From NCBI GenBank assembly GCA_012295275.1, contig CM022679.1, positions 16,369,842 to 16,433,841 on the forward strand: a stretch of 64,000 bases of DNA, given 5' to 3'. A program made the position numbers and the translations under genes. Under the pieces are notes generated by a model that made no database searches, was not told the origin of the DNA, and was given only the letters and a program-made list of their open reading frames with translations. This stretch comes from Chrysomallon squamiferum. Lineage: Eukaryota; Mollusca; Gastropoda; Neomphalida; Peltospiridae. This document shows positions 52,029-64,000 of this stretch, one piece after another; position 1 is the first letter of the stretch, and every line of letters starts with the position of its first letter.

Positions 52029-55000
52029 CATTATTTAAAGAAGTTGGAAAGTAAATAAGATAACACTGTTTAGAACATTTTTTTATATATATTTATCTTG
52101 TGATTACTGTACACAAGATATGATGATTTGATAAATTTCTATGGCTTTCTGGCATGGCACTATATTTACTTCTAATAATTATGTATGTATTATTCAAAGT
52201 TACTTCTTTAGTGTTTAATCGCTGGTTTAGATTTTGAAAATGGTTTTTTTTTTTCATTTAAAAATAAAAACTATTTTATTTTTAAATAGTTTTATCTTGA
52301 TGTGTAGATAACAAAGAAATCGATGTGAATATACAGTTGTCAAGTGTGGGGAGTTGAGAAATAAAACCGTTAAGTTCATTTAATTTTTGTATTACTCAGA
52401 ATTGCAGAATAGAAGAGACAACTGTGTTGCAACAATGATACCCTTCTTTAAGATTTTTAACACGGGCAAATAGAGATTAAAACAAAATATTTTATTTTGA
52501 AATGAGGTAGGAACCTGTTGATGCTGGTACTATTCCATAACAAGCCAATGCAAACCAGCAGAAGAAGCCAGAACTAATGATGAACAAAAGGATGATAAAC
52601 CACTTCAAATGTTTGGAAAATTTATCAGCACATCTGAAATGTCACCCAAAAAAGATTAGTGAAAAGAAATCATTTATTAATATTACTTCAGTACAAGCAA
52701 AAAAACCCAAAGAAGTTATGATCATTTAAAACCAAGTGAAAGAAAATGTTCATTCAGTATAAAAATAAAAAAAACCTTTAAAAATGCAAAACAATTATTA
52801 TATTTTGTGTGAATATAAATTATAATAATATAATTGAGAGTTTAAATGTCAGTTCTTGCTTAACAATTAACCATTCTAATTAACAGCTTAACTATATTAC
52901 CTGGGTACAGGTAATTATGATGTAGGGTAATTATTATATATTCAACATGTTTTACTAATTTCATCTTATTTTACCTGGCTATAATAAGAGAGCATATACA
53001 TCCGCTACATGTGGCATAGAATCCTATAAACCCTGCTTCCATCTCATTGACACCTAGTGGAGCTAAGTTGACATCTAAAACACTCGCCCAGCAGTTAACA
53101 ACACCTAGTGACACACCATACACCGTAGAAATCAACCAAAACTGACCATTTCTGTAAACAAATAAAGAAATATTTAACAATGAATACAACATATTTTTAA
53201 TCACTATTAGTTGGTGTCATGCATACAGTTACTATACAAGGGGTAAAGAGAGAAAGAATAACTCTGCAGACTTACTGTGGACCACTTGGTAAATATGTAT
53301 TTCTAAGACTTGACACCCGATAGTTGACTCGTTTTACATGCTGGTCTGTTGTTAAACATTCATTCATTCATTCTAAGACCTCTGTCTAGGACAGGAAATG
53401 ATTCAATGGGTGCGATGAAGGGCACTGACTCTGCAACCACTGTCTAACCTCCCGCCATGCTAATAAATATTTGTGCAGAAATTTAGCTTATTAATAAAAA
53501 CCTGTTGTTTTATCTTGTATAAAATTTCAACTATTTTGTCATCAGTTGCACAGTTTAAAATTGTTTTAAAGCTTAATAAATTAATCTGTTTCTTTTAAAT
53601 ATCAAAATCTGCGTGGATTTTATTACAGCAATAGTACTATGCTAGGGCTTATTTTATTTGAAAAACTTAAAATTAGAATGCTACATTATGAGTGGAAGGT
53701 CGTCAACATAACTCTATTACTTCTCTTCTGCCTGTAAAAAGATAATTATTAAACCATTTGAAGTTAATTCAATTCTTACAAACCAGAGTTTTTATTTCTT
53801 ATTTTACAAAACCAAGATATTTCTTATAAACCCAATTAACATTTTACAAACCTATATACCTTCTTACAAAAGTACTTTATTTGTTACCTTTATTACTTAT
53901 AAACCTAACTTTTTTTCTTACAAACATAATTTATCCCCCTATACCCAAGTAATTTTTTTTAAATCCTTTTTATTCAACAGATCTAAATAATTCTGTACAA
54001 ACCTGAATAAATTTTTAAGACCAAGCCAGAAGTTTTCTCGAGCAAGGGATGCACTAACACATGGTGGTCTTGGTGGTTTCTTCGGGAAATAGAGCAACAT
54101 TAACAACAGAATGGCCAAAGACCATCCAAACTCTGTAACAGTGAATGAAATGACAGGATAATAAAGAAATGAAGAAAAAAGAAAAATAAGAACAACATTG
54201 GTTTTGAGAATCAAACAAGAGCAGCTTTGTAAATATATCTTTCTTAAATTCAGAGTTGATGTTAATTTGATTATATTTACATCTTGAACAGTATTAATAT
54301 AATCCAATTTAATTTCAGAAGTCACTGTTTAATTTCAGATGACATTATATAAAATAATTTCAAATATCAGGATTATTTACTAAAAACCTATTTTTTATAT
54401 ATATATATATTTTAAGTTTCTAATTATCTTTAACATTAAATGTACTAAGTAAGATTTGAAATACAGATGTTTAGATATATCACCTGATTCAATAGACTTT
54501 ATGTAAAATCATTACATTTATGAAACAGTTTATATCCTTTGGATACTGAGTATAATTATTATAAATGTGACAAAGCTCTCTATATATAATTATTTTTTTA
54601 TTACACAACTCACCTATATACATTAAAAACATAATTCCATTTCTTTCTTCTTCAATATTTACTATAAACAAGAGTAACATCTATTTAGTTACAAATACAT
54701 ATTTAATAAAAGGACACATAAGTCAGGGTTTGTTTCAAAAGTAAATAGGAATAAAATATAAATTTCTTTGATCAGCTAGAATATAAAAAAATAAATAAGA
54801 ATCATAAGCTAGAAATATTAATATGCAATATATTTAAGGGCATGCAATTACATGCATTAAATTACTAAATCTGAAATTTACATACCCAAATATATATTTA
54901 TGAAAAGAAAATGACCAGGAATGAAATGATAAATTAAATTTCATTATCATTATTCTGGCTATAATTCTGTATTTGATCACCTGTTGAAAATAAATATGTG

Positions 55001-58000
55001 TTGTGTCTCTTTGTAAACTTTCAAAATTACAACCATTCACAATTTTTTTTTTCTTTCTTTCAAACACTGTTTTTTTATAATAAATTATGAAGGAGCATGG
55101 GAAATGTTCTTTTACCCTAAAGCATTTTTGTAATTAAAAACAAAAGTAATTTAAAAAAAAAAAAAAAAATAATAAAATCCTCCACAAAAAACACAAACCT
55201 GTTTGAGTAGAATTTTTGTTAAACTTTTTAATCAAGTAGTTTCTAAATGTAAAAATCACTAGCTATATTTTCAGTTTCAAAAGCAATTTTACCTGAAGTA
55301 TTTGTACAGTTCTGAGTAATCCACTGTTCGTGTGGCTGAGAAAATTCTTGCAGCTCAAAATTTGTAAAATTTCTGTGATATAAAACAAAAAATAACATGA
55401 AATTTTACCCAATGTGTAATAAATGAACAATGTCATTAAGAAATGAAAATTAAAATCAAATGGAACAGATTTTTTAAAAGATAATATCAAAAAGACAAAA
55501 CAAAACTATGTAAAGAAAGTTTCAAATTATACATGCAATATTTGTGGTAGGCTGTGTACTTTTTATTTCTAACTTTGTAAAACAGATACTTCTTTCTATT
55601 ATTATATTTTAAGAAAGGTAAAAAAAAAATTAAAAATAAATAAACCACCTTGCTAGGAAATTAGACAGATGCTTATTCTTTGTAAAGTAATTTGAAAAGT
55701 AATTTGAAAAGTATGAAGCAATAAGCTAGATGATAATTAACTTACACTGCGTGTGTGTGATTTTTTGAGCAAGTAATATTCCCTTGAGGAACCAGCAAAG
55801 GACCTGAAATTAATCAAGCTTAATCTAAAACAGCCTTGTTAAATACACATTACAAAACTGACTCTACTGACTGTAAATAATTAGTGTCTTTTTGAAATAA
55901 TCACTAAATGCCATAAAAAATAGATAAATAAAAAGTAGTAGTAATAATAGAATAGAATAGAATAAAAACTGGAACTGAAAATACATAACATTTATAAAGA
56001 GAAGTGTTTTAAAATAACAATGACTAGTAATAAGCATCTTTTAACTAACCTGTCATGCATTTTCAAAAAGAAATTACTTCCTAAGACTATACACATCAAT
56101 GCACGTTATATTTAATACATTTTACACTGACCTGTTACTGAACTTACTTTCAGATTCCTCCAAATAAAAAATATAGTTAATATAAAATAAAATTAAAAAA
56201 AAGAAATATAACAAGAAAGAAATTCCAGAAGAAGCAACTATTATTAAAAGTATTAAACTAAGTGTATTAGAGCGACTCTTTCTACAAGTTGTACCTGCTA
56301 GCCAACATGTTTAAATAAAAATGCATTTTTGCATTGAATTTTATAGAAATTACCAAGGCAACAAAAAGATTAATTTTTTTTAAAATTAAAGACAATTTAA
56401 GGTAAAAGTAAGCATATGTGATGAGAGATTAGATACAAAGTGCAAATAAAACTGTTTATGTCTTTTCCTTCACCAAAGCTATTTCTATTAATATCACATT
56501 GAGTAAAACAAGATGAATGTTAGAATTAAGTAGCTCACTGAACAATTTAGATGTTAAACATGTATTTATGTATGATTTTTTGTGTTTGTTTTAAGATCAC
56601 ATTTGTATGCTAAATTATGACAGAAGAGGCACTGATAATAATGGCCTCATCTCTCCAGATATTATCTAAAATACAGTTCATGAATACACAAGATGAAACT
56701 AGCTTCTATATTTTTATAAATATTAATGGAATCATGTTATCATTTCTTAATTTGAAATGATTTATCTTTATAAACCTGAGTTATTACCATGAATATGTAA
56801 CAAATTACCAACACGAAAAACTCAGTTTAAAATGTGTGGCTTCTGCTATGATGCAGGAGTCAGCAAAAAAAATAACATTTATCATTTCTGCAAATGGGAA
56901 ATCTTGTAGAACAACGAGAAATGCAGCAATATGAAGAAACATGAAAGGAATTAATATTGGGAATATTACACAAACATGAAATATTAGCATGAATGAAAGC
57001 CAGGGCAGGCTGCCTGTGGAAATAAATGGAAGTAAGGAGGAGAAATACATACCAAAAATGAAAGCAAAAGCTGTCAAGATGTTTGTAATAGCAAAAGAAG
57101 ATGCAGTGCACACTGTTCTCTCACTGGGAGAAAACCAGACAGCAGATAGAGCTGGAGGAGCAGCCATTGCTACAGGTCCAGCCAAACCATTGAGAAAATG
57201 ACCAGTGTTAACTAACCTGAAAATTATCCCCTGTATCAATTACTACAAACAGATTTTTCTTTTTTTAAATAAAATTATATAGTAAACCAGGACAACAAGT
57301 ACAAAACTTTCATATTTGATGATTTTTTTTATAAAATGCATGTAAACACTTCTCATTTATAATACCAAAAGACTGGTTATAAATCCATCTGAGTTCTTTC
57401 CAACTTTTACATTTTATTTCTACAGTCCTATGCATAACCAAAAGACATAACAAGATAAAAAGAATCCCACCAAAACTGAAGTCAAAATAAAACTGATGAT
57501 GCTGAAACTGTTTTTGAAGACAATTTCACAATAACATTATGTAACAAAATTATATGTATTCATTCTCATTAAAAGCTAAGTTTGCTGGCAACAAAACATA
57601 CAAAAACCACTTATTCAACAAAAAAAGAAGAACATAAATAAGAAGAGAAACAAAATGAAAATTAAATAAAATTGTACAAAACAATTAACAATAATGGAAG
57701 ATAAGTAAATGCCTGGAGCTGAATCTTTGTTATCAGCTTCCACTGAACTGAAATGCAATCTTTTTACATAAGGTGATTCTTTACTAATTTTTATTTATTT
57801 TATTTTTTAAAGTGCCTCTTCTGCCATAATTCTTCAGTTCTGCATTTTGATTTGCAGTCAGTTACACTATTTTATATATTACTTTTAATGCAAAAACCAC
57901 TCAATTTTTTTTTATATAAGTAAACCAAATTTTATGCAGCTTTTATCCATTTTTATGACATTTATTTGGAATTCAGATTATAAATGTATATTGAAAGTGA

Positions 58001-59672
58001 CAGAAACTGGTACCTTACAATTATATTTTTAATTTTTTATAATGTAAACCTTCTACCACTACAAAATCAGTGAAACAACGCCTGGTACAAACCTACTATA
58101 AAGCCCATTCCAGTTAACAGTATGGTAATTCCAAATGCTGTAGCAGTGCAAGTGGTTCTCTCATTTGGAGGAAACCAAACAGCAGAAACAGCAGGGGCCC
58201 CACCCATAGCTACAGGTCCTGCTGCACCCACTATACACTGCCCAGCATTTACCAACCTGTAACAAGAACATAGCGACATTAATTACCTTAACATGTATGG
58301 AAAACAGTACAAAACATGTGACATTTTGCCAACCACCAAGTAAAACAGATCTTTTGAAAGACCTATGAGAAATCCCGAACCTATTCCAAACATGTACATA
58401 GAGAGAATAATAGCAATGCTTGTTAATCTTTCAGAGGGAGCAAACCACATCATGGACAATTTATACATGATGAGAAAGGTACAACTCCACCAAGACCAAC
58501 CATCATTTGACCAAAGTTTATGCACCTGTGGAACATTGCATATCTGAAGTTAGAATTAATGCTTAACATGCAAGACTTTTAATTATGAATAAATAAACTA
58601 TTACCAGAAAATAATTAAAAACTATTTTCTTTTTATATAATTAAATTAAATTTAATCAGTCAGATAAAAAAAAAAATAATAAAATAAATACCAACAATCT
58701 TAAAACAGAAAGAACATATCATTATAAATTTGAACAAAAAGTTTCAATAGTTATAACTTGTGAATGTGTATATTAATATATTTGTTTCAGTTTCAAATAA
58801 TTACTGAGTGAGTAAATGCTGAATTTATGTATTTGTATGTAACAGTTTTTCCACCAGTTTTTGTTATTATGCTTGTGTATATATGAATATGTATGTGGTT
58901 CTACCAGATGTTAATCTTACCATGTGACAGCTGGAACTGATGATGTAATGCAGCGAAGACTACAACCCACTGTAATAAGTAACATACTTGACAAACATGC
59001 CCAACGTAAACCTTGAAAAAATTAAACAAATATTGTCATACATAAAATAGATATTCATTAATGATAAGACCAGTATAACATTAAAACATTTTAGATTAAA
59101 GATGATTTTATTTTTAATATATGGACATACAATAAATTCATCAATAATTTAATTGTTTTGATTCATATATTAAATATCAAAAAGATAATTTATATTTAAA
59201 CAAATGTTCATTATTGTGACCTTTATAAGTTTATTGGAAAATATGTGTGGCAAGATTTTATTATTCTTTTTATTGTTATTATTATTATTATTTGTCATCT
59301 AATTTGACATGTTTGACATGTTTGGCCTGATTTTTCTCACCTTTTACATCTATCATCCAAGAGAAAAAAACGGCACTAATCAAGTAGGAGATCGGACCCC
59401 AGTTTGTCAGCAATGAAATGTCAGAAGAACCCCAACCATAAACATCGTATGCTGATGTGGAAATGGGTCCCCAAGTATTCCAGACTCCACCCTGGGTTCC
59501 AGCAAACAAGGAATAAACAAGAAGAATGTACCAGCGACGTTTATATACCTTTAATATTAGTCTCACTTTCAATAATGACGTCTGGAACAATTACCGAGTT
59601 TGTTTCAGCAGAATAGTTTGAGTTCGAGTCATCGTGTGTTTCCGTCAGCAGTGGTTCTTTTTGTTCATCCAT
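51232..59672 (-). CDS. SLC49A4: SLC49A4 (DIRC2)-type lysosomal MFS transporter
   Basis: Minus-strand exons: 59341-59672, 58921-59011, one of the alternative exons 58093-58256 or 57053-57216, then 55746-55803, 55293-55372, 54614-54661, 54003-54132, 52975-53151, 52515-52633, 51780-51962, 51232-51374; about 507 residues (human 478). SLC49A4 is a 12-helix major facilitator of the lysosomal membrane, reported as a proton-driven pyridoxine exporter. Matches to human: N-terminal dileucine sorting signal (EQKEPLLTE; human EERQPLLGP), VYKRRWYILLVYSLFAGTQG, VWNTWGPISTSAYDVYGW, NGLAGPVAM, WFSPSER, GPLLVP, EFGW..YFPKKPPRPP, and EL.YPIGEGTTNGVLT near the C-terminus. N-glycosylation sequons NIT and NHT lie in the exon at 55746. 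Phases are consistent throughout except for exon 1, where the ATG frame and the VYKRRW frame differ by one base (see findings). The three tandem copies of exon 3 are listed separately. Confidence 0.93.
57053..57216 (-). other. SLC49A4: SLC49A4 exon 3, alternative copy A (intact)
   Basis: 164 nt with acceptor AATTTTCAG and donor GTATGT, in the same phases as copy B. Encodes LVNTGHFLNGLAGPVAMAAP, VWFSPSERTVCTASSFA and AFAFIF. It keeps the NGLAGP motif of human SLC49A4, which copy B has changed (VGAAGP). Inclusion of both A and B would add 164 nt and shift the frame, so one is chosen per transcript. Confidence 0.9.
58093..58256 (-). other. SLC49A4: SLC49A4 exon 3, alternative copy B (intact)
   Basis: 164 nt with acceptor TTGTTACAG and donor GTTTGT. 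Encodes LVNAGQCIVGAAGPVAMGGA, VWFPPNERTTCTATAFG and GMGFIV. It takes one base to finish the incoming codon (TG|G) and leaves one base for the next exon (G|GT), giving FIVGPLLVP; human has FLVGPLVVP at the same place. By protein match this is a fully functional version of the membrane hairpin around the WF..ER loop. Confidence 0.9.
58363..58525 (-). pseudogene. SLC49A4 exon 3, third copy C (frame-broken)
   Basis: Aligned with copies A and B from acceptor (GTTCCACAG) to donor (GTCTTT), but 163 nt long: one base is missing before the TGG of the WF..ER motif. The first part reads NFGQMMVGLGGVVPF in the entry frame and then meets a TGA. The second part reads MMWFAPSERLTSIAI and GSGFLIGL in the other frame. 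Splice sites are still present, so it could be a dead exon, a poison exon, or an intact third alternative with an assembly error. Confidence 0.8.
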
Positions 59673-60397
59673 GTTGTCACTTAAAGTACGAAAGAATAAT
59701 TCATATGACAATTGTTACAGTTATAAAATGTTGTAGTTTTACTCGTTTGGAAACTAAACGATGTAATAAACCTTTGTCAACAAATGAAATTGTTTCATTT
59801 TATAAATGAATTGGTACGTCTTGAACTTGAAGATTACCTGGTTTTTTTGTCAGGATTCGATGGTCAATCAACAATTTTTCTTTGCTTCAGTTTAGCGGAG
59901 CTATATAATGATTAAATATCACAATGCAAAATCCAAACAGTAATAGTTATAACCTTGTGTATAACTGGCATGTTGCTGCATCGCATAGTTAAAATAGAAC
60001 TGACCATCTCCTGCTGTCACGAGGAATATTTGTCTCGATTTCCTTATTTGTTATAGGTAGGAAAAAAGCTTGACCTCCCTTTGGAGGCATCAAAGTATTA
60101 TATAAAATCATTTTTTTTCCCTTCTAATATACCTTTTTTGAAACAGGAACGATCGAATATCTTTCCTTTTGTTCGTTTGTTGTTGTTTACAAACGAAATA
60201 AACTTTACATTGAGATAGTTTAGAGTTATCGCTCTTTCGTCTAATTCTCTAGAGCGGGATTTTTAAATATTTTTAGAAGACGAATGAAAATGTGTGAACA
60301 TGCATTTCGTAGTTTCCATTTTCTACGAAACATATCAAATGAAATACGTACAACTCCATTTTGTTGATTGTTAATAAATTAGTAAGACAACAAACGA

Positions 60398-60432
<35 letters not shown>

Positions 60433-62475
60433 AAGACCAAGAGTTCTTTGCATCAGAATTTGTTCTTTAAAGTTGTAGAATTTATGAATCTACTGTCAGT
60501 TTTAGGAGACAGATTTTGCAGAACCCCCAACCCTCTAAAAAACAAGAACTACCAAACAAACACATGAACAGAACACGTATTTTAAATATCATAACAATAA
60601 TATCTCCATTTGTCATGGAAAACTTTCAGTGAGACTCGGTCAAGTACAGTTGAACATGCCTAATGCTGGTCTTCCAAGATTTAAAGCACGATATATTGAC
60701 AGAACTGTTTAAAGAAACAACTTGTGGGGTTCTGCAAGGTTATATTTGACAAAATTTCAACCCTAATAGAGATTCAAATTTGGGGATGTAGAAGATTACT
60801 GTTCTTAGATGGTCATTTATCTTCACCAGGAAAGATAGTGGAAGACCATATTTGTCAAATTTGGTAAGACAAATATAGCTAAGAAAATGCTGTGGACCAT
60901 GGCAAAGTGGAGAAACCATTAAATCATTAAACAGAAATGTAACTTAATGCATAGAATACTTGGGAAACAATGAAATGTACAGTAATATCAAAAATTACAT
61001 TTTAAAATTTGCTTTGGGTTTGATAACATAACTCTATCACAAAGGGATATTTTAAGATTTAGTATTTCTTGTAAGTAGATAATATGAGAATGTCAAAATA
61101 AAAGATTCATACCTTCATAACACTGGATTGCTTTATTTTTTATAAGCAAGATTTGAATTTAATATTGTTGTCTGGGAGGTTTTACTGTTGTAATTTTTAT
61201 TTATGAATGAAATTTTATATTATTACAACAAACATTTTTCGTATTAAAATAGTTTTACATCTTTATTTTCAAGATACAACTAAGTATGTTTAATAAATTT
61301 AAATGAAACAATATACACAATACAGTCATGTAAATTAAAATATGAATAATAGTAATAAAAAATAGTAATAAATAATAATCATTTAAGTAAATAGAAAAAC
61401 ATCCATTTCAATTAACAAAATACAATCATAATTATGTAATTAAAATCATTCAATAATTTACAAAATGATTTATATGATTCAGTTTCAATCCACTATTTTA
61501 CAAATAATTTTACATAAAAAATACAAAGAAAAGTCTATATTGCCTGTTTGTATGAAATGGTCAAAATATCAAAGGAACAGGCATATTTTAGTAACTTCTT
61601 GTTTAAACAACTTTTCACTGTTTTTGTTGTTTACTGTCAGTGCTATTTTGATGCACATTTTTCAATACAAATACATTTTACAGCTGATAAAAATATATCA
61701 AAATGTTATAAAATAAATTAAGAATATGAACAATAAAATTATAAATGTATTTACAGTGAATCGTAGTATCATAATCAAAGTCACACAATAGAAGAATTAG
61801 TTTTTGGCTTTAATTTAAAAATCTTTAATATGTCTACAGCAAAAACTTTAACTTAGTATTTAATTCACCAAATTACAAAATTTGCACAGGTATGTTAATT
61901 TATGGCTGTAGTGTTTTTTTATTTTTTTTATTTCACGATAAAAATACATCGGGTAAAACGTAAAAGTACAGTATTTCTACGATTTGAAAACCCAAATGGT
62001 TTGCATGTGCAAAAACAACAAAATCCTAATTCATCAGACACATTCATTTTACACCATCAGAAATCATTTGAAGATTTTCTATTCATAAATATCTTAAATA
62101 AATAAAAACTATAAACAAAATTAACTAAACTCATTATATGCTCCTAACAAAAATGTACAACAGTTCAGTGTATTTTCAAATGTCTGTGCTGCCAAAACTA
62201 TACTGTAAATTTACAAAGTCAGTAAAAGCTAATATGGTAGAATAGGCATTCAGTTATTCAACGTTTTCCAGATATTATCTAGAAATGCCTAAACAAAAGA
62301 TGAGTAAAATTTTTCATTAAAATAACAAAAATAAATAAACAAATAAATACATATGTAAAAAAACCCTCTTATTAATACAAAGATGGAAAAAGATGTAAGG
62401 ATTAAAAATGATTAGAAAAGTTTAATCAATTTTGAGAACATTAATTTTTTTTGTAGTTATTTATGACTGATTTGT
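59673..62475. other. Intergenic stretch between SLC49A4 and ATAD5
   Basis: The left end (about 59700-60350) is the likely SLC49A4 promoter, with scattered CpGs (TTTAGCGGAGC, GTCACGAGGAATATTTGTCTCG). A poly-A tract lies at 60399-60431. About 60600-60960 is less AT-rich than its flanks and may be an old repeat, but no family or frame is evident. About 61200-62475 is AT-rich and probably includes the ATAD5 3' UTR. No gene is seen. Confidence 0.5.
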
Positions 62476-62575
62476 TTATAAGGTGGAGAGAAGAGAATTC
62501 AAAGTTGATTCTTTTAGAGTCAGTCCAATGTGGTCAAAATAGTGATGAAATCTGAAAAAGAAAAAGAAATTAACA

Positions 62576-62608
<33 letters not shown>

Positions 62609-64000
62609 ATAATATCTATGTGCATAATTATATAAACTATAGCACAAATTAAATTATTTTAGATTGGTACAATTTATATATTTTCAAATTTTCATAAAAT
62701 AAAACAAAATTCATTAATTAATGACTACAAAACATACACTACATTTAAATATTTTACACTTCAAATACACTTTTTTTTAATCCTAATATCATAAATATGA
62801 CTTCCTTAAAATCTAATTTATTTTAACAAGCTGGTATTCATGTATTCCAAATGCTTTGAAATATTTTACTACTCATTCATTAAACACCTCTAAATTCTGA
62901 CTGTAATTGAAAAAATAATAAAAATTCCCCAAACTAACCGTCTTTTGGCTTTGGCCACCTGTCTGAGCTGTTCAACTGTAACAATAGTTCGCAGTGCTGG
63001 TAGGTAATCAAGAGACAGGGCTTGGGGGTGACAGTAATTACATAAAGGCAGTGCTAATGCCACATTTTCTCTGGCTTTCCGAGAGGCATTGTTCATTCTG
63101 AAAATAGTTTAATTAAATTTCTCAAAAACATTTTTTCTAATGTTTTATATATAAAATACTTTTGAGGAACCCTTGTAAACAAAAGCCAACTGTTTTTTTT
63201 GTCTCTCTTATCACAGAAATAAGTATCTGCTTTGTTCACCAGTGAAATTTATTTCATACTTACTATTTTATTATTATTTTTTAAAATATATCAAATTTCT
63301 CTGATTTCAGTACAATTTCTCAAAATATTTAAGAAAAATTACCTCTGACCATTGCTTTCTTGAAGACAGAAGTTACTGACACCATTTTCCACTGGAATAT
63401 GAACACAATCTGGAATTTCTTCTCTTTTTGAAACTATTTTATATTCTGTGAGATTGGAATTAGTGCAATTGTAAAATGTTCTTGCATTTCTGAGTTCCAG
63501 TTCAGACAGAATATCCTGTCTCAGTGACTGACAATACCACTGTGAGTATTCCTGCTGAATGAGACTAACACTAGTTCCACTGGACAAGTGTCCTCTACTG
63601 GAGTCAGTAATTACTGGCTTGTCAAGATCACAGTTCAGTCCAGCTGCCTCCAAAATATCAACAAAAGACATTGTGTCATAGAACATAGAAAAATTATTCA
63701 AAGATTTCAAATTCAATAGTTTTTTATGCTTTGTCATTTTATCAGGGTTTTGTTCTAGGGCAGTTTTGTCTTCTATTTCATGAACACTGTCCAAAGATTC
63801 ATCATTGTCAAAAACATCAGTGTCTATTCTCCAAAACCTTTTACTGGAGGCTGTACTCTGGGATGGTGTGGCAACACAAGAACATGGTTGGGTTTTTGGA
63901 AATGGAAGGAAATGAAGAATGTTGCTGTAAAGTACATCAATACTGGATGATTTCAGGTTTTGCACAGTAATATTCAGTGATTCCACTTCGGTTATTCCCT
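62476..64000 (-). CDS. ATAD5: ATAD5/Elg1, C-terminal part
   Basis: Three minus-strand exons end the gene: 63343 to beyond 64000 (open to the window edge), 62939-63097 and 62476-62551 (stop TAA at 62478). ATAD5 (yeast Elg1) is the large subunit of the RFC-like complex that unloads PCNA from DNA. The AAA+ domain must lie outside the window. The end is diagnostic: ALSLDYLPALRTIVTVEQLR, then AKAKRRFHHYFDHI, against the vertebrate ALTVDYLPYLRSICRTEQLK and SKRRFLHYF. Upstream, FYDTMSFVDILEA fits the conserved segment after the RFC collar, surrounded by a variable Ser-rich linker. Phases agree across both junctions (AG|A and CG|A). The intron before the last exon has a 29-base A-run (62578-62606). 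Confidence 0.9.

Noticed and set aside
53320-53465. Less AT-rich intronic stretch in SLC49A4 as a possible tRNA-derived element
   Set aside because: No tRNA-like A and B boxes, no second copy in the window, and no reading frame; left unassigned.
57053-58525. Three separate tandem transporter genes rather than alternative exons
   Set aside because: Only this one exon is repeated; the preceding (58921-59011) and following (55746-55803) exons occur once and fit each intact copy in phase.
59550-59610. A 29-base intron in SLC49A4 exon 1
   Set aside because: Too short for spliceosomal removal; a one-base error or an upstream exon is more likely.
1-64000. CRISPR arrays, tRNA or rRNA genes, prokaryotic operons
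   Set aside because: No regularly spaced repeats with unique spacers, no cloverleaf or rRNA signature found by eye, and the gene structure is eukaryotic.

Overview
This is a eukaryotic window, very AT-rich, with split genes (exons mostly 30-370 nt, GT-AG introns of about 0.1-3 kb) and many microsatellites (TA, CA, GA, poly-A/T). Gene content (SRP68, USP36/42, SLC49A4/DIRC2, ATAD5) marks an animal. The base composition, intron sizes and microsatellite style would suit a lophotrochozoan such as a mollusc (possibly a cephalopod), but that is a guess and no marker here fixes the phylum. There are no operons, ribosome binding sites or CRISPR arrays.

Layout. 1-748: decayed intronless coding remnant (+). 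1535-3943: 5' part of a TPR-protein gene (-), possibly ZC3H7-like, running off the left edge. 3944-6050: head-to-head intergenic region with a (GA)n tract. 6051-15022: complete SRP68 (+, 12 exons), with a second decayed coding remnant inside intron 1. 15023-20579: long intergenic stretch with dispersed and locally duplicated repeats. 20580-33097: a 24-exon gene of unknown family (+), with a pair of exons triplicated in tandem together with its introns. 33098-37331: intergenic, AT-repeat-rich. 37332-47254: complete USP36/USP42-type deubiquitinase (-, 17 exons). 47255-51231: intergenic, with a probable promoter near 49.0-49.4 kb. 51232-59672: SLC49A4-type lysosomal MFS transporter (-), with three tandem copies of one internal exon. 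59673-62475: intergenic. 62476-64000: 3' end of ATAD5/Elg1 (-), running off the right edge.

The genes are unrelated housekeeping functions (protein targeting, nucleolar/chromatin deubiquitination, lysosomal transport, PCNA unloading) and do not form a pathway.

Most interesting points. (1) SLC49A4 has two intact 164-nt copies of the exon for a membrane hairpin. Their length and phases mean exactly one can be used in a transcript, so they look like mutually exclusive exons. A third 163-nt copy is frame-broken. (2) The unknown gene carries three in-frame tandem copies of a two-exon module, with decayed exon relics that order the duplications. (3) Two otherwise good genes contain +1 frame breaks (SLC49A4 exon 1; unknown gene exon 8) that are either assembly errors or real. 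No wholly new multi-gene system is visible. Exon borders below were read by hand from splice consensus and reading-frame continuity; no alignment or RNA data were available.
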